DNA from: Cyanobacteriota bacterium SRBZ.bins.94.201705
GTDB taxonomy: Bacteria > Cyanobacteriota > Cyanobacteriia > Cyanobacteriales > Cyanobacteriaceae
Assembly (NCBI GenBank): GCA_030549855.1
Contig: JAUQQP010000034.1
Coordinates: forward strand, 34,161-98,160
DNA length: 64,000 nt
Direction of reading: 5' to 3'
Below are positions 57,251-64,000 of this stretch, one piece after another. Under the pieces are notes generated by a model. That model saw only the letters and a program-made list of their open reading frames with translations. It had not been told where the DNA came from and ran no database searches. Numbering within the stretch: the first letter of the stretch is position 1; each line of letters begins with the position of its first letter. Position numbers and translations under genes: made by a program.

Positions 57251-57880
57251 CGTTGACATAGTTGGGTTTATCAGATGGAAGTCTAAAGACATAGAATTGT
57301 TTTGACTTAACCGTTGGCATTGAAAACCAAAAAAATCTAGACATATACTCAGAAAAGTTACTACCAAGACAGGGAAATGAAAGAAGTTATATTTATCCCT
57401 AGAAACCACTACTATCTACACACAAGGGAATTGGTTTGCCATTTTTCCCGGGAAACTAAAGATAAGACTAAAGAGGGGAAAAGCTAACAGTTTATTAGGG
57501 TTAAAAGTCAAAATTAGTCTAGAGGCATAGTTGACATTGTTACCCTCCACGGGTTGGAAGTGTGAAATTAATCATATTTTCCCCCCTTGGCATCTGTCTA
57601 GAGATTTCGGCTTGGTTGATTATATCCGTCTGTTTTTTTAACCGAGGAATGGATGATGATTTTATCCCCGTTGACATGGTTGGGTTTATCAGGTGGAAAT
57701 TCCTTAGGCATAGAATTGTTTTGACTTACCCGTTGGCATTGGAAACCAAAAAGAATCTAGGCATATAGTCAGAAGAGTTTCCGGGGAAATGAAAGAAGTT
57801 GTATTTTATCCCTAAAAACTACTACTATCTACACACAAGGGATTGGTTTGCCATTTTTCCCAGGAAACAAAGATAAGGCT
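57251..57880 (+). repeat. Two long copies (about 210 bp each) spaced 412-418 bp
   Basis: Bases 57251-57468 and 57669-57880 are the best-preserved pair in the array: CGTTGACAT(A/G)GTTGGGTTTATCA at the left, CATAGAATTGTTTTGACTTA inside, and CTACACACAAGGGA(A)TTGGTTTGCC at the right. A motif close to TGATTTTATC also marks the phase at 56045, 56471, 56681, 56857, 57011, 57239, 57657 and 57897, mostly 150-240 bp apart or double that. Confidence 0.8.
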
Positions 57881-58238
57881 AGATAGTGATTTTATTTTAG
57901 TTTATACAGTAAGTAGGTTGGCCAAGTGGGAATCTAAAAGCTATCAGTCGTCTGTTTATTGGGGTTGAAGGCTGAAAGACATTGGGAAACACCAGTTATA
58001 AGTGGGGTTGCTACCTTTATCCTCACCGGGAAAGATGAAATTTATTGTGTTTTTACCCCATAGGGGAATTTTGTCAAATTCCATATTATAACGACTCTAC
58101 CCACTGGAAATCCAAAAAATGTCCATTGTTTGTTTATTGGCATTGAAAACCGAAAAAGGCATATCTACAGGTTAACAGGCTTGTCTATTGGAATTAAACA
58201 GTGGGATGGCATTGGTGTTGAGTGGAGAGGAGGGGTGA

Positions 58239-58496
58239 TTATCTTTTTTGCCAACGCACTACATACCACTGGATATAATGATTTTCATCTAAACTCAACT
58301 GGCAGTAGTTGTGTAACAGGTAGACTGCCTTTTCCCTGACAGTGGGGAATTTAGCCACATCCTCTGGCAGTGGCGAAAGGCTTTCTACAATCCTCTCTAG
58401 TCTCGCCAACAACTCCGATTCTGTCAACAATTCCTCACCCCTGTTAGTTTCCAATACCACGTAGCCATCCTCCTGATACATTATAGGGTCTACCAT
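58239..58496 (-). CDS. Chlororespiratory reduction protein 7 (CRR7)-like
   Basis: 85 residues. The start MVDPIMYQEDGYVVLETNRG and then ESELLARLERIVE is typical of CRR7, a small soluble factor needed for assembly or stability of the NDH-1 complex in plastids and cyanobacteria. The body is alpha-beta with a C-terminal YQ-W-rich end (ENHYIQWYVVRWQ). The start at 58496 is 26 bp from an exact HLR1 site. The gene ends at the right border of the large repeat array. The NDH role is transferred from plant CRR7. Confidence 0.85.
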   Translation of the reverse strand: MVDPIMYQEDGYVVLETNRGEELLTESELLARLERIVESLSPLPEDVAKFPTVREKAVYLLHNYCQLSLDENHYIQWYVVRWQKR

Positions 58497-58521
58497 TACC
58501 CCTACTACCTCCTACTGGTCA

Positions 58522-58537
58522 TTTACATTTTTTTACA
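58522..58537. promoter_or_regulatory. Perfect HLR1 (RpaB-binding) element between crr7 and psbM
   Basis: TTTACA-TTTT-TTTACA, two exact direct half-sites with the canonical 4-bp spacing. It sits 26 bp upstream of the crr7 start and about 120 bp upstream of psbM. RpaB binding is inferred from the motif. Confidence 0.75.
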
Positions 58538-58579
58538 TTCTACTAGGTAGGAGAAGTTTTCTGCCTCAACAGCATCCCT

Positions 58580-58595
58580 TTTACAATTATTAACA
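58580..58595 (+). promoter_or_regulatory. Second HLR1-like element upstream of psbM
   Basis: TTTACA-ATTA-TTAACA matches HLR1 at 11 of 12 half-site positions. It lies ahead of a TATGAT (58613-58618), near -45 to -30 of the likely psbM start site, a position typical for RpaB activation. Confidence 0.6.
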
Positions 58596-58658
58596 ATGGG
58601 GAGAGACAAAACTATGATATGCTATGACTGGTTAATAGAACAGTAAAAGTGCGGGGAT

Positions 58659-58763
58659 ATGCAAGTCAATGATTTAGGGTTTGTGGCTACCATTTTATTC
58701 GTTTTGGTGCCCACAGTTTTCCTTCTGATTTTATACATCCAAACCGGAAAAAACCAAGCTTAA
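58659..58763 (+). CDS. psbM: Photosystem II reaction centre protein PsbM
   Basis: 34 residues, a single thylakoid-membrane helix at the PSII dimer interface. The sequence begins [20 protein letters not shown], then [14 protein letters not shown], matching PsbM along its whole length. GCGGGGAT lies before the ATG. It was identified from the raw sequence because it is very short. Two HLR1-type sites upstream suggest light-regulated expression. Confidence 0.96.
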   Translation: MQVNDLGFVATILFVLVPTVFLLILYIQTGKNQA

Positions 58764-58821
58764 ATCCTTTCCTCTGGGAGGGGAGGGGTTTCCCGTGGTT
58801 ATGGCATGTGAAAATCCCCCA

Positions 58822-59985
58822 TCACCCCTCTCCGTAGGATGTCATAATTGTCTCTATCGCTTTCACCGTATAATCTATTTCTGATTGGGTGGTATAACAG
58901 TCTAAACTAATTCTAATACCCCTGACTGCCTCTTGTGGAGAATAACCCAATGCTAATAATACCCTAGAGGGGACAATTTTACCACTACTACAGGCAGACC
59001 CGGCACTTATACCTATACCCCTCTGACTTAGTAATCTTACCATCTGTCTGCCGGTAAGGGATTGGTTAGGATGACGGATGAGAAAACTGGCATGGTGGGG
59101 TAGGCGTCTTTGTCTATCCCCGGTAAGGGATAAAAAGGAGCATCTTTTCTCCAGACTGTCAATGAGATAATCCCTCAACTGGCTTATCCGTTTTATCTCC
59201 TCCTCCATATTTTTCTCTGCCATCTCTGCCGCCAACCCCAAGGCTACAATAGCAGGTAGTGGTTGTGTACCTCCCCGTAATTCAGATTCTTGTCCCCCCC
59301 CGTGGAGAAGGGGTAAAAGTTTCACCCCGGGTTTGACATATAATGCCCCGGCGCCCTGAATGCCGTAAAATTTATGTCCAGATAGGGATAATAAGTCTAC
59401 CCCCAACTCTTCCACATCCACCGGTAGCCGTCCTACAACCTGTACTGCATCTGTGTGGAATATAGCATTGCTGTGTTGTTTAGTAATTCTAGCTAAAGTG
59501 GAGATGGGTTGGAGGGTGCCAATCTCGCTCTGGCCGTATATGATAGAAACCAGGACTGTATTTTCCTTTAAAGCCGCGAGTAAATCCTCAGGGTTGACTA
59601 TGCCTTGACGATTCACTGGGAGTCTTGTTACCTCCCATCCCTGTTTTTCCAGAAAAGCCACCGGATTTTCCACTGCCGGGTGTTCCACTGCTGATATAAT
59701 CACATGTTGGGGCTGCCTATATTGATAGACTACCCCGAAAATAGCCAGGTTGTCTGCCTCTGTGCCTCCGGAGGTGAAGATAATACTATCTGGGGAGGTT
59801 GCCTTTATCAAGGATGCCACTCTATATCTCGCCTTTTCCAATTCTAATGCTGCCCTTTCCCCCCAATAGTGTATACTGGAGGGATTTCCCCACCCCTCTT
59901 TTAGCATCCTCTCCACCAACTCCACTACCTCTGGACGAGGCCTTGTGGTGGCACTAGAATCTAAATATACCCTTACCCTTTTCAT
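58822..59985 (-). CDS. Cysteine desulfurase (NifS/IscS family)
   Basis: 387 residues. This PLP enzyme takes sulfur from cysteine for Fe-S cluster and thiocofactor synthesis. Motifs are VYLDSSATTRPRPEV, the SGGTEADNLAIF loop, HTDAVQVVGRLPVD, the PLP Lys in SLSGHKFYGIQGAG, and the catalytic Cys in GISAGSACSSGK. The C-terminal end is the group I (NifS/IscS-like) form, with a flexible active-site loop. No isc or suf genes are adjacent. The gene is divergent from the secreted protein gene at 60110. Confidence 0.95.
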   Translation of the reverse strand: MKRVRVYLDSSATTRPRPEVVELVERMLKEGWGNPSSIHYWGERAALELEKARYRVASLIKATSPDSIIFTSGGTEADNLAIFGVVYQYRQPQHVIISAVEHPAVENPVAFLEKQGWEVTRLPVNRQGIVNPEDLLAALKENTVLVSIIYGQSEIGTLQPISTLARITKQHSNAIFHTDAVQVVGRLPVDVEELGVDLLSLSGHKFYGIQGAGALYVKPGVKLLPLLHGGGQESELRGGTQPLPAIVALGLAAEMAEKNMEEEIKRISQLRDYLIDSLEKRCSFLSLTGDRQRRLPHHASFLIRHPNQSLTGRQMVRLLSQRGIGISAGSACSSGKIVPSRVLLALGYSPQEAVRGIRISLDCYTTQSEIDYTVKAIETIMTSYGEG

Positions 59986-60109
59986 TCTTCTGCCTCATCA
60001 CAAGACGCTACCTCTTTCTATAGCAGATTTCCCCCTTCCCTTGACATTTCTGAGTACAATTACCTACACTGAAGGACGAACTATTTTTGAGTTTAGCCGG
60101 TGTAGAAGA

Positions 60110-60562
60110 ATGAGGAAAAGTCGAACACTCCTACTTAGTATCATAGTAGCCTTTTTGGTACACCCCAGTTTCAGTTTAGCCCAAAACCAAAACGACATTG
60201 ACAGGCAAGCCAACAGACTTACTGAAGCCTTACGACAGGCTGCACCAACCCAACGCCCCAATGACGGTATGTATAGTCCTTGGCAAGTGTTGCCTGGTAT
60301 TATACCAAGTTGGACTAAACAGTGTCTAGGGAGGGAAATGACTCCTCAACAGTTTGACACCGACTTCAATGCCGCCAGACAGACTGTTAATTGTATTGTC
60401 AAAAGGGAGTTGAATAATCAGTGGAAAACTGTTAAAAACGAACAACAAGCGGTTAGAAATGTTGCCTGTTGGTGGATGACGGGAAAATATCACGGTTGTA
60501 ATCAAGGCGCTACTGCCAACTACGTAGATAGAGTCATTAAATACTATCAAAAAGCCCAGTAG
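60110..60562 (+). CDS. Exported protein with conserved Cys, unknown function
   Basis: 150 residues from the ATG at 60110 (the frame runs to 59945 but overlaps the divergent desulfurase). A signal peptide covers about residues 1-25 (RTLLLSIIVAFLVHPSFSLA, cleavage after Ala). The mature part contains WQVLPGIIPSWTKQCLGREM, NAARQTVNCIVKRELNNQW, and a C-terminal NVACWWMTGKYHGCNQGATA, giving four Cys that could form two disulfides. No family recognised. It precedes the cyanoexosortase gene on the same strand by 120 bp but has no PEP-CTERM tail of its own. Confidence 0.75.
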   Translation: MRKSRTLLLSIIVAFLVHPSFSLAQNQNDIDRQANRLTEALRQAAPTQRPNDGMYSPWQVLPGIIPSWTKQCLGREMTPQQFDTDFNAARQTVNCIVKRELNNQWKTVKNEQQAVRNVACWWMTGKYHGCNQGATANYVDRVIKYYQKAQ

Positions 60563-60682
60563 TTTCTCTTATTTTCTCATTTTTTGTCCTCCCCACCTTC
60601 CTCCCCACCTTCCTCGCTCCAGAAGAGGTTTTTTCCGTTAAGATAAGTAGGTGGGAGTAATAAACAAAGGGGAATATTACTT

Positions 60683-61543
60683 GTGATTATAAGGAGATTA
60701 GCCTCCCAGAGGGGGTTTTGGTTGTGGGTGGCATTATCCGCCTTGGTAGCCGTCAATATAGCCATTTTTTGGCAGATGAAGAATATTGCCCATGCCGGGA
60801 TGAGTTTGCTATATTGGTTAGCAGTTTACTCGCTGCTGTGGGACAGACGCAAGGGGATTGTCTTAAAAACGGATTTATTTTCTTGTCTTGTTGGCATAGC
60901 CTTAATAATCCCCACTCTTTTCATCCACAGTCACATCCCCCTCACCAAGGAAAGTCATATCCATAGTGTTTCCCCTTTTTTCTTCTCCCTTGGCTTAGCT
61001 TTAATTGCCTCTGGTTTTTCTGGTTTAAGACAGTTTTGGCGGGAATTGTTAATCATTTTCTTCCTTGGCATTCCGCGAGTCATTCTGAATCTTTTTACCG
61101 ACATTTCTCCCCTTACTGCCGCCGCTGCCTCTTTCATTCTCTACTATTTGGGGTTTGAAGTTTCTAGAGATGGGGTTTATATAAATCTGCCCCAGGGAAC
61201 TGTTAAAGTATATCAAGGGTGTTCTGGTATAGAATCCGTAACCTATTTATTGGGGTTATCAGTCATTTGTTTAGTAATGTTTCCCATCCAAAAAAGATAT
61301 ACCTATTTGGTGCCGGTGGTTGCCATTTTAATTGGCTTTCTGGTAAACGCCTTTCGAGTTGCCCTTATGGCCATTCTAGTATCCTACGGCAACAGAGAGG
61401 CCTTTGTCTACTGGCATGAGGGGGATGGCTCGTTGATTTTTGGTATGATAGCTGTAGCCTTATTTGGTGGTTTTTATTGGCTTTTACTCACCCAACAAGA
61501 CAAGAAACACTCTTTCTTTTCCTCGGATGACAGTTTCTTCTAG
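60683..61543 (+). CDS. Cyanoexosortase A-like membrane transpeptidase
   Basis: 286 residues, about eight membrane helices. Exosortases cleave PEP-CTERM-type tails and pass the protein on to surface polysaccharide or cell envelope. The catalytic triad is visible: Cys in VYQGCSGIESVTYL, Arg in LVNAFRVALMAIL, and His in FVYWHEGDGSLIFG. The GTG start at 60683 follows AAGGGGAAT. The usual partner (cyanosortase A-associated protein) is not evident next to it, but an HpsJ-family gene lies 370 bp downstream. Substrate proteins are not obvious in this window. Confidence 0.9.
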   Translation: MIIRRLASQRGFWLWVALSALVAVNIAIFWQMKNIAHAGMSLLYWLAVYSLLWDRRKGIVLKTDLFSCLVGIALIIPTLFIHSHIPLTKESHIHSVSPFFFSLGLALIASGFSGLRQFWRELLIIFFLGIPRVILNLFTDISPLTAAAASFILYYLGFEVSRDGVYINLPQGTVKVYQGCSGIESVTYLLGLSVICLVMFPIQKRYTYLVPVVAILIGFLVNAFRVALMAILVSYGNREAFVYWHEGDGSLIFGMIAVALFGGFYWLLLTQQDKKHSFFSSDDSFF

Positions 61544-61575
61544 ATAGGGTTAAAGGCGGTGGGAGGATATTTCTA

Positions 61576-61625
61576 TTTACATTTCTTAAACCTTTCTCCC
61601 TGCCGGGGGGTTTTCGTGTTATGAT
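61576..61625 (+). promoter_or_regulatory. Promoter of sRNA candidate copy 2
   Basis: TTTACATTTCTTAAA (61576-61590) followed at exactly 38 bp by TATGAT (61620-61625) and AGCA, the same layout as at 18303-18352. Confidence 0.55.
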
Positions 61626-61631
61626 AGCAAC

Positions 61632-61680
61632 ACGGACGGGAGGTGGGGAGACTCCCAGGGGCTGCCCTGCCTTTAATTTT
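61632..61680 (+). ncRNA. Candidate small RNA, copy 2 of a two-copy family
   Basis: The shared block (GGACGGGAGGTGG then GAGACTCCCAGGGGC) differs from copy 1 at one base inside it (A to G in GGTGGAG/GGTGGGG). Hairpin 1 is GGGAG (61638-61642) with CTCCC (61652-61656). The second hairpin is CAGGG-GCTG-CCCTG (61656-61669), then CCTTTAATTTT. The stem sequence differs from copy 1 while pairing is kept, which supports a real RNA. The 370-bp gap 61544-61912 contains nothing else clear. Confidence 0.6.
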
Positions 61681-61912
61681 ATTGATAAAGATTATCTACT
61701 TATATTAAAGGAAAAGTGCGGTAATAGGGGGTTTTTGTCTGGTAATAAGCGAAATAGACTTGCAAGTATAGCGGAATATTATCGTTGTCAAGGGGAGAAG
61801 GGAGTGTGGGGGAGGACATAATGGTAAAAGTTTAAGGAAAGGGGGTAGATGTTTGTTGTCTTTTGGGTATACTTAGGTAGGTACACCTAAGGCGGGGATA
61901 GGTGGGAAGAGG

Positions 61913-62689
61913 ATGAGTCGGTTTTCAGAGACAAACCAACAAGAGAATCTTTCCTTAGTCTCCATAAGTCAGAAACTAGAGAAACTGGGCCTTTTTGGCA
62001 CAAACCTGTTAAGGTCCATTATAATTGCTAGACTGATAGGCTATGGTTTTCTAATACTCTTTATCTTGGACTTAGGCGCTATTATAATACCCCCCAACTT
62101 GGGAAATCCCCAGTGGGAGTTTCAGGTGTTGGGGGAGATAGTGGAAAGAGTGGCAATTCCCTTCATAGCCGTCTGTCTGATTTTTTTGGGGGGAAATTAC
62201 CTGAGAAAGGGGTGGGAATATTTTAGTCTTAATGCCATTTCCTGGCTATGTCTTGTGGCAGGGATAATGTTTATTATAGCCGTACCTTTAGGGATAGCAA
62301 ATACTCTCCGAATTGACAGGATAATCGCCAATGAAATAAACCAGCAAATCCAACCACAATTAGCTTTTTTGGACAACCTAGATAAAAGATTACAAGGCAT
62401 CAAAACTAAGGAAGAAATGCAGAATTTAATCCAGGAGTTTTTTGCCAACACCAATAACATACCTCCCATAAACACAGAAGAGGGATTAGCAGAGATAAAA
62501 TCCAACTTTTCCGAAAACACAAAGGCTATCCGTCGTCAGTTAAACCAGTCCAAATCTGCCCTCCGGCAACAAAGAAAATCCCTTATCAAACAGTCGTTTA
62601 AATGGAATGTTGGTGCCCTAATTTCTGGAGTTTTGTTTATTCTCATCTGGCAGATGACTGCCTGGACGAGGAAAATAGAAGTAAAATAA
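61913..62689 (+). CDS. HpsJ-family membrane protein
   Basis: 258 residues. The N-terminal cytoplasmic segment (about 1-35) and two or three membrane helices (about 38-60, 80-100, 115-135: LIGYGFLILFILDLGAIIIP, RVAIPFIAVCLIFLGGNYL) come first. A long coiled coil follows (about 140-225, NEINQQIQPQLAFLDNLDKR). A final helix (GALISGVLFILIWQMTAW) returns to the membrane. This shape fits HpsJ, linked to hormogonium polysaccharide export and often encoded near exosortases in cyanobacteria. GGGAAGAGG precedes the ATG. Exact role unknown. Confidence 0.75.
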   Translation: MSRFSETNQQENLSLVSISQKLEKLGLFGTNLLRSIIIARLIGYGFLILFILDLGAIIIPPNLGNPQWEFQVLGEIVERVAIPFIAVCLIFLGGNYLRKGWEYFSLNAISWLCLVAGIMFIIAVPLGIANTLRIDRIIANEINQQIQPQLAFLDNLDKRLQGIKTKEEMQNLIQEFFANTNNIPPINTEEGLAEIKSNFSENTKAIRRQLNQSKSALRQQRKSLIKQSFKWNVGALISGVLFILIWQMTAWTRKIEVK

Positions 62690-62767
62690 TGGTAAAAATT
62701 TATTTAAAATTGAGTCCCTTTTCTGATAACATATATAGAGGAGTTGATAGTGAGTAAATAAAGTAAA

Positions 62768-64000
62768 GTGACCAAAACCAATCTGGAATACCTAGCTGAG
62801 ACCGACCCTCTTGTAGCTGAAATTATTGCAAAAGAGCTACAAAGACAAAGGAACCACCTGGAGTTGATAGCTAGTGAAAATTTTACCTCTCCGGCAGTAA
62901 TGGCAGCCCAAGGGAGTGTGTTAACCAATAAATATGCAGAGGGACTGCCAAGAAAACGCTATTATGGGGGTTGTCAGTACATAGACGAAGTAGAGGAATT
63001 GGCCATAGAAAGGGCAAAACAGCTATTTGGGGCGGCAATGGCCAATGTACAACCCCACTCTGGGGCTCAAGCAAATTTTGCCGTATTCTTGGCACTTTTG
63101 GAACCAGGTGATAAAATAATGGGTATGGATTTGTCCCATGGAGGCCATTTAACCCATGGGTCGCCTGTAAATGTATCGGGTAAGTGGTTTCAAGTATGTC
63201 ACTACGGGGTAAGTAGGGAAACTGAGCGTCTTGACTATGATTTCATCCGAGATTTAGCCTTGAAAGAGCGTCCAAAACTGATAATCTGTGGCTACTCTGC
63301 CTACCCCCGCATCATCGACTTCGAGAAGTTTAGGGCTATTGCTGACGAGGTAGGGGCGTATCTACTAGCAGACATTGCCCATATTGCCGGTTTGGTGGCT
63401 GCTGGTTACCACCCCAACCCAGTACCCTATTGCGATGTAGTTACTACAACTACACATAAAACACTAAGAGGCCCTCGTGGCGGCTTGATTTTGTCCAGAG
63501 ACGAGGAATTGGGCAAAAAACTGAATAAGGCGGTATTTCCGGGCAGTCAGGGAGGGCCATTGGAACATGTGATCGCCGCTAAAGCTGTAGCCTTCGGGGA
63601 AGCCTTAAAACCGGAATTTAAAACCTACTGTGGCCAAATCATCGCCAATGCCAAAGCCTTGGCCAACCAGTTACTCCATCGCGGTTTCAAACTGGTATCT
63701 GGCGGCACAGACAACCACCTGATGTTAGTAAATCTCAGTGCCTCTGTCAACCCCATGACGGGGAAAATGGCTGAACAACTCTTGGAGGACATTGGTATTA
63801 CTGTAAACAAGAACACTATCCCCTTTGACACCCAATCCCCCTTTGTCACCAGTGGTATCCGTCTAGGCACCCCCGCAGAAACCACCAGAGGCTTGAAGGA
63901 AGAGGATTTTGTGGAGGTGGCCAATATTATAGCTGATCGTCTCTTGAATCCAGAAGACGAAAAAATCAAAGCCGATTGTCAGGCAAGGGTGGCGCGACTG
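62768..64000 (+). CDS. glyA: Serine hydroxymethyltransferase (3' truncated by window)
   Basis: 411 codons are in the window; the family is about 427 residues, so about 15 are missing. This PLP enzyme converts serine and tetrahydrofolate to glycine and methylene-tetrahydrofolate; in cyanobacteria it also serves photorespiration. Motifs are [39 protein letters not shown], the PLP Lys in [14 protein letters not shown], and [15 protein letters not shown]. The GTG at 62768 is chosen because it begins [16 protein letters not shown] in register; no strong ribosome binding site. The frame stays open to base 64000. Confidence 0.95.
   Translation, partial: MTKTNLEYLAETDPLVAEIIAKELQRQRNHLELIASENFTSPAVMAAQGSVLTNKYAEGLPRKRYYGGCQYIDEVEELAIERAKQLFGAAMANVQPHSGAQANFAVFLALLEPGDKIMGMDLSHGGHLTHGSPVNVSGKWFQVCHYGVSRETERLDYDFIRDLALKERPKLIICGYSAYPRIIDFEKFRAIADEVGAYLLADIAHIAGLVAAGYHPNPVPYCDVVTTTTHKTLRGPRGGLILSRDEELGKKLNKAVFPGSQGGPLEHVIAAKAVAFGEALKPEFKTYCGQIIANAKALANQLLHRGFKLVSGGTDNHLMLVNLSASVNPMTGKMAEQLLEDIGITVNKNTIPFDTQSPFVTSGIRLGTPAETTRGLKEEDFVEVANIIADRLLNPEDEKIKADCQARVARL

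Larger units (their letters stand above)
49745..58238 (+). repeat. Giant non-coding array of diverged direct repeats (about 8.5 kb)
   Basis: No credible gene on either strand: the longest open frames are 85 codons or fewer, lack ribosome binding sites and have odd composition. The sequence is built from a diverged unit around a core near (A/G)TTAGTCTA(C/G)A(G/A)G followed by TTG(T/G)(T/A)ATTTT-like text and ending (A/T)AAACAC. The core is nearly always on the plus strand. Cores recur at about 55 bp (49947, 50002, 50054; 50183, 50238, 50293). Groups of cores repeat at 236 bp (49.9 versus 50.2 kb), 420 bp (54.3 versus 54.7 kb) and 418 bp (57.25 versus 57.67 kb). Later parts (56-58 kb) use a related variant with GATTTTATC(C/G)-(C/G)GTTTACA. 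The left end abuts the RND gene's start, the right end the crr7 stop. Confidence 0.8.

Noticed and set aside
49745..58238. CRISPR array
   Set aside because: The repeats are not identical, the units differ in length and sequence, there are no unique spacers between fixed repeats, and no cas genes lie nearby.
59945..60109. Upstream extension of the secreted protein gene to 59945
   Set aside because: It overlaps the start of the divergent cysteine desulfurase and would put 55 residues ahead of a clear signal peptide.

Overview
The window is about 64 kb of a cyanobacterial chromosome. Support comes from psbM, an atypical psbA (D1), a CRR7-type NDH factor, a CCB1-type cytochrome b6f assembly factor, a PSII-assembly operon resembling Synechocystis slr0144-slr0151, several cyanobacteria-specific DUF families (DUF928, DUF2996, DUF3086, DUF3119), cyanobacterial-type IspH, cyanoexosortase and HpsJ. 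Base composition is moderately AT-rich. The gene content suggests a unicellular or colonial chroococcalean lineage, but the genus cannot be fixed from the sequence alone.

Layout. 1-4.0 kb: 3' end of icd, an unknown gene, a DUF928 protein and a divergent sigma-70 factor. 4.2-7.3 kb: bacteriohemerythrin, then an FHA-PAS-GGDEF-EAL protein. 7.3-8.6 kb: a gene-free convergent gap holding nine Fur-family-like palindromes. 8.6-14.8 kb (minus): a lone peptide-type ABC permease, a glycosyltransferase-like protein with its own Fur-like box, YciI, a small secreted protein, DUF3086, DUF3119 and a dicarboxylate/amino-acid symporter. 15-18.3 kb: an RNB exoribonuclease carrying three dsRBD-like domains, and lgt. 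18.3-18.7 kb: two candidate small RNAs. 18.8-23.4 kb: an exported peroxiredoxin and the PSII-assembly-like operon (minus). 23.8 kb: tRNA-Gln(UUG), then a gene-poor stretch with a decayed gene. 26-36 kb: housekeeping genes (ppa, scpA, gnd, ispH), a HerA-like ATPase and a third sRNA-like transcript. 36-47 kb: a B12/radical-SAM protein, a photolyase-related protein, a D1 variant that has lost TyrZ and several Mn ligands, pheA, and minDE without an adjacent minC. 47-49.7 kb: an RND transporter apparently lacking the TolC-docking subdomains.

The most striking region is 49.74-58.24 kb: roughly 8.5 kb without a credible gene, built of strongly diverged direct repeats. A core close to TTAGTCTA recurs on one strand at about 55 bp, with higher-order copies about 210-240 and 420 bp apart. 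A smaller sister locus lies at 27.24-27.88 kb. To the right are crr7, psbM (with RpaB/HLR1-type sites), a cysteine desulfurase, a cyanoexosortase, a second copy of the sRNA, an HpsJ-family protein and the start of glyA.

Many genes serve photosynthesis and its acclimation: psbM, the D1 variant, the PSII-assembly operon, crr7, ccb1 and the photolyase-related protein. HLR1-like elements near several of them, and TTTACA elements ahead of the sRNA candidates, suggest light-responsive control. That link, and any function for the repeat arrays, is inference. All spacings and identities were counted by eye.
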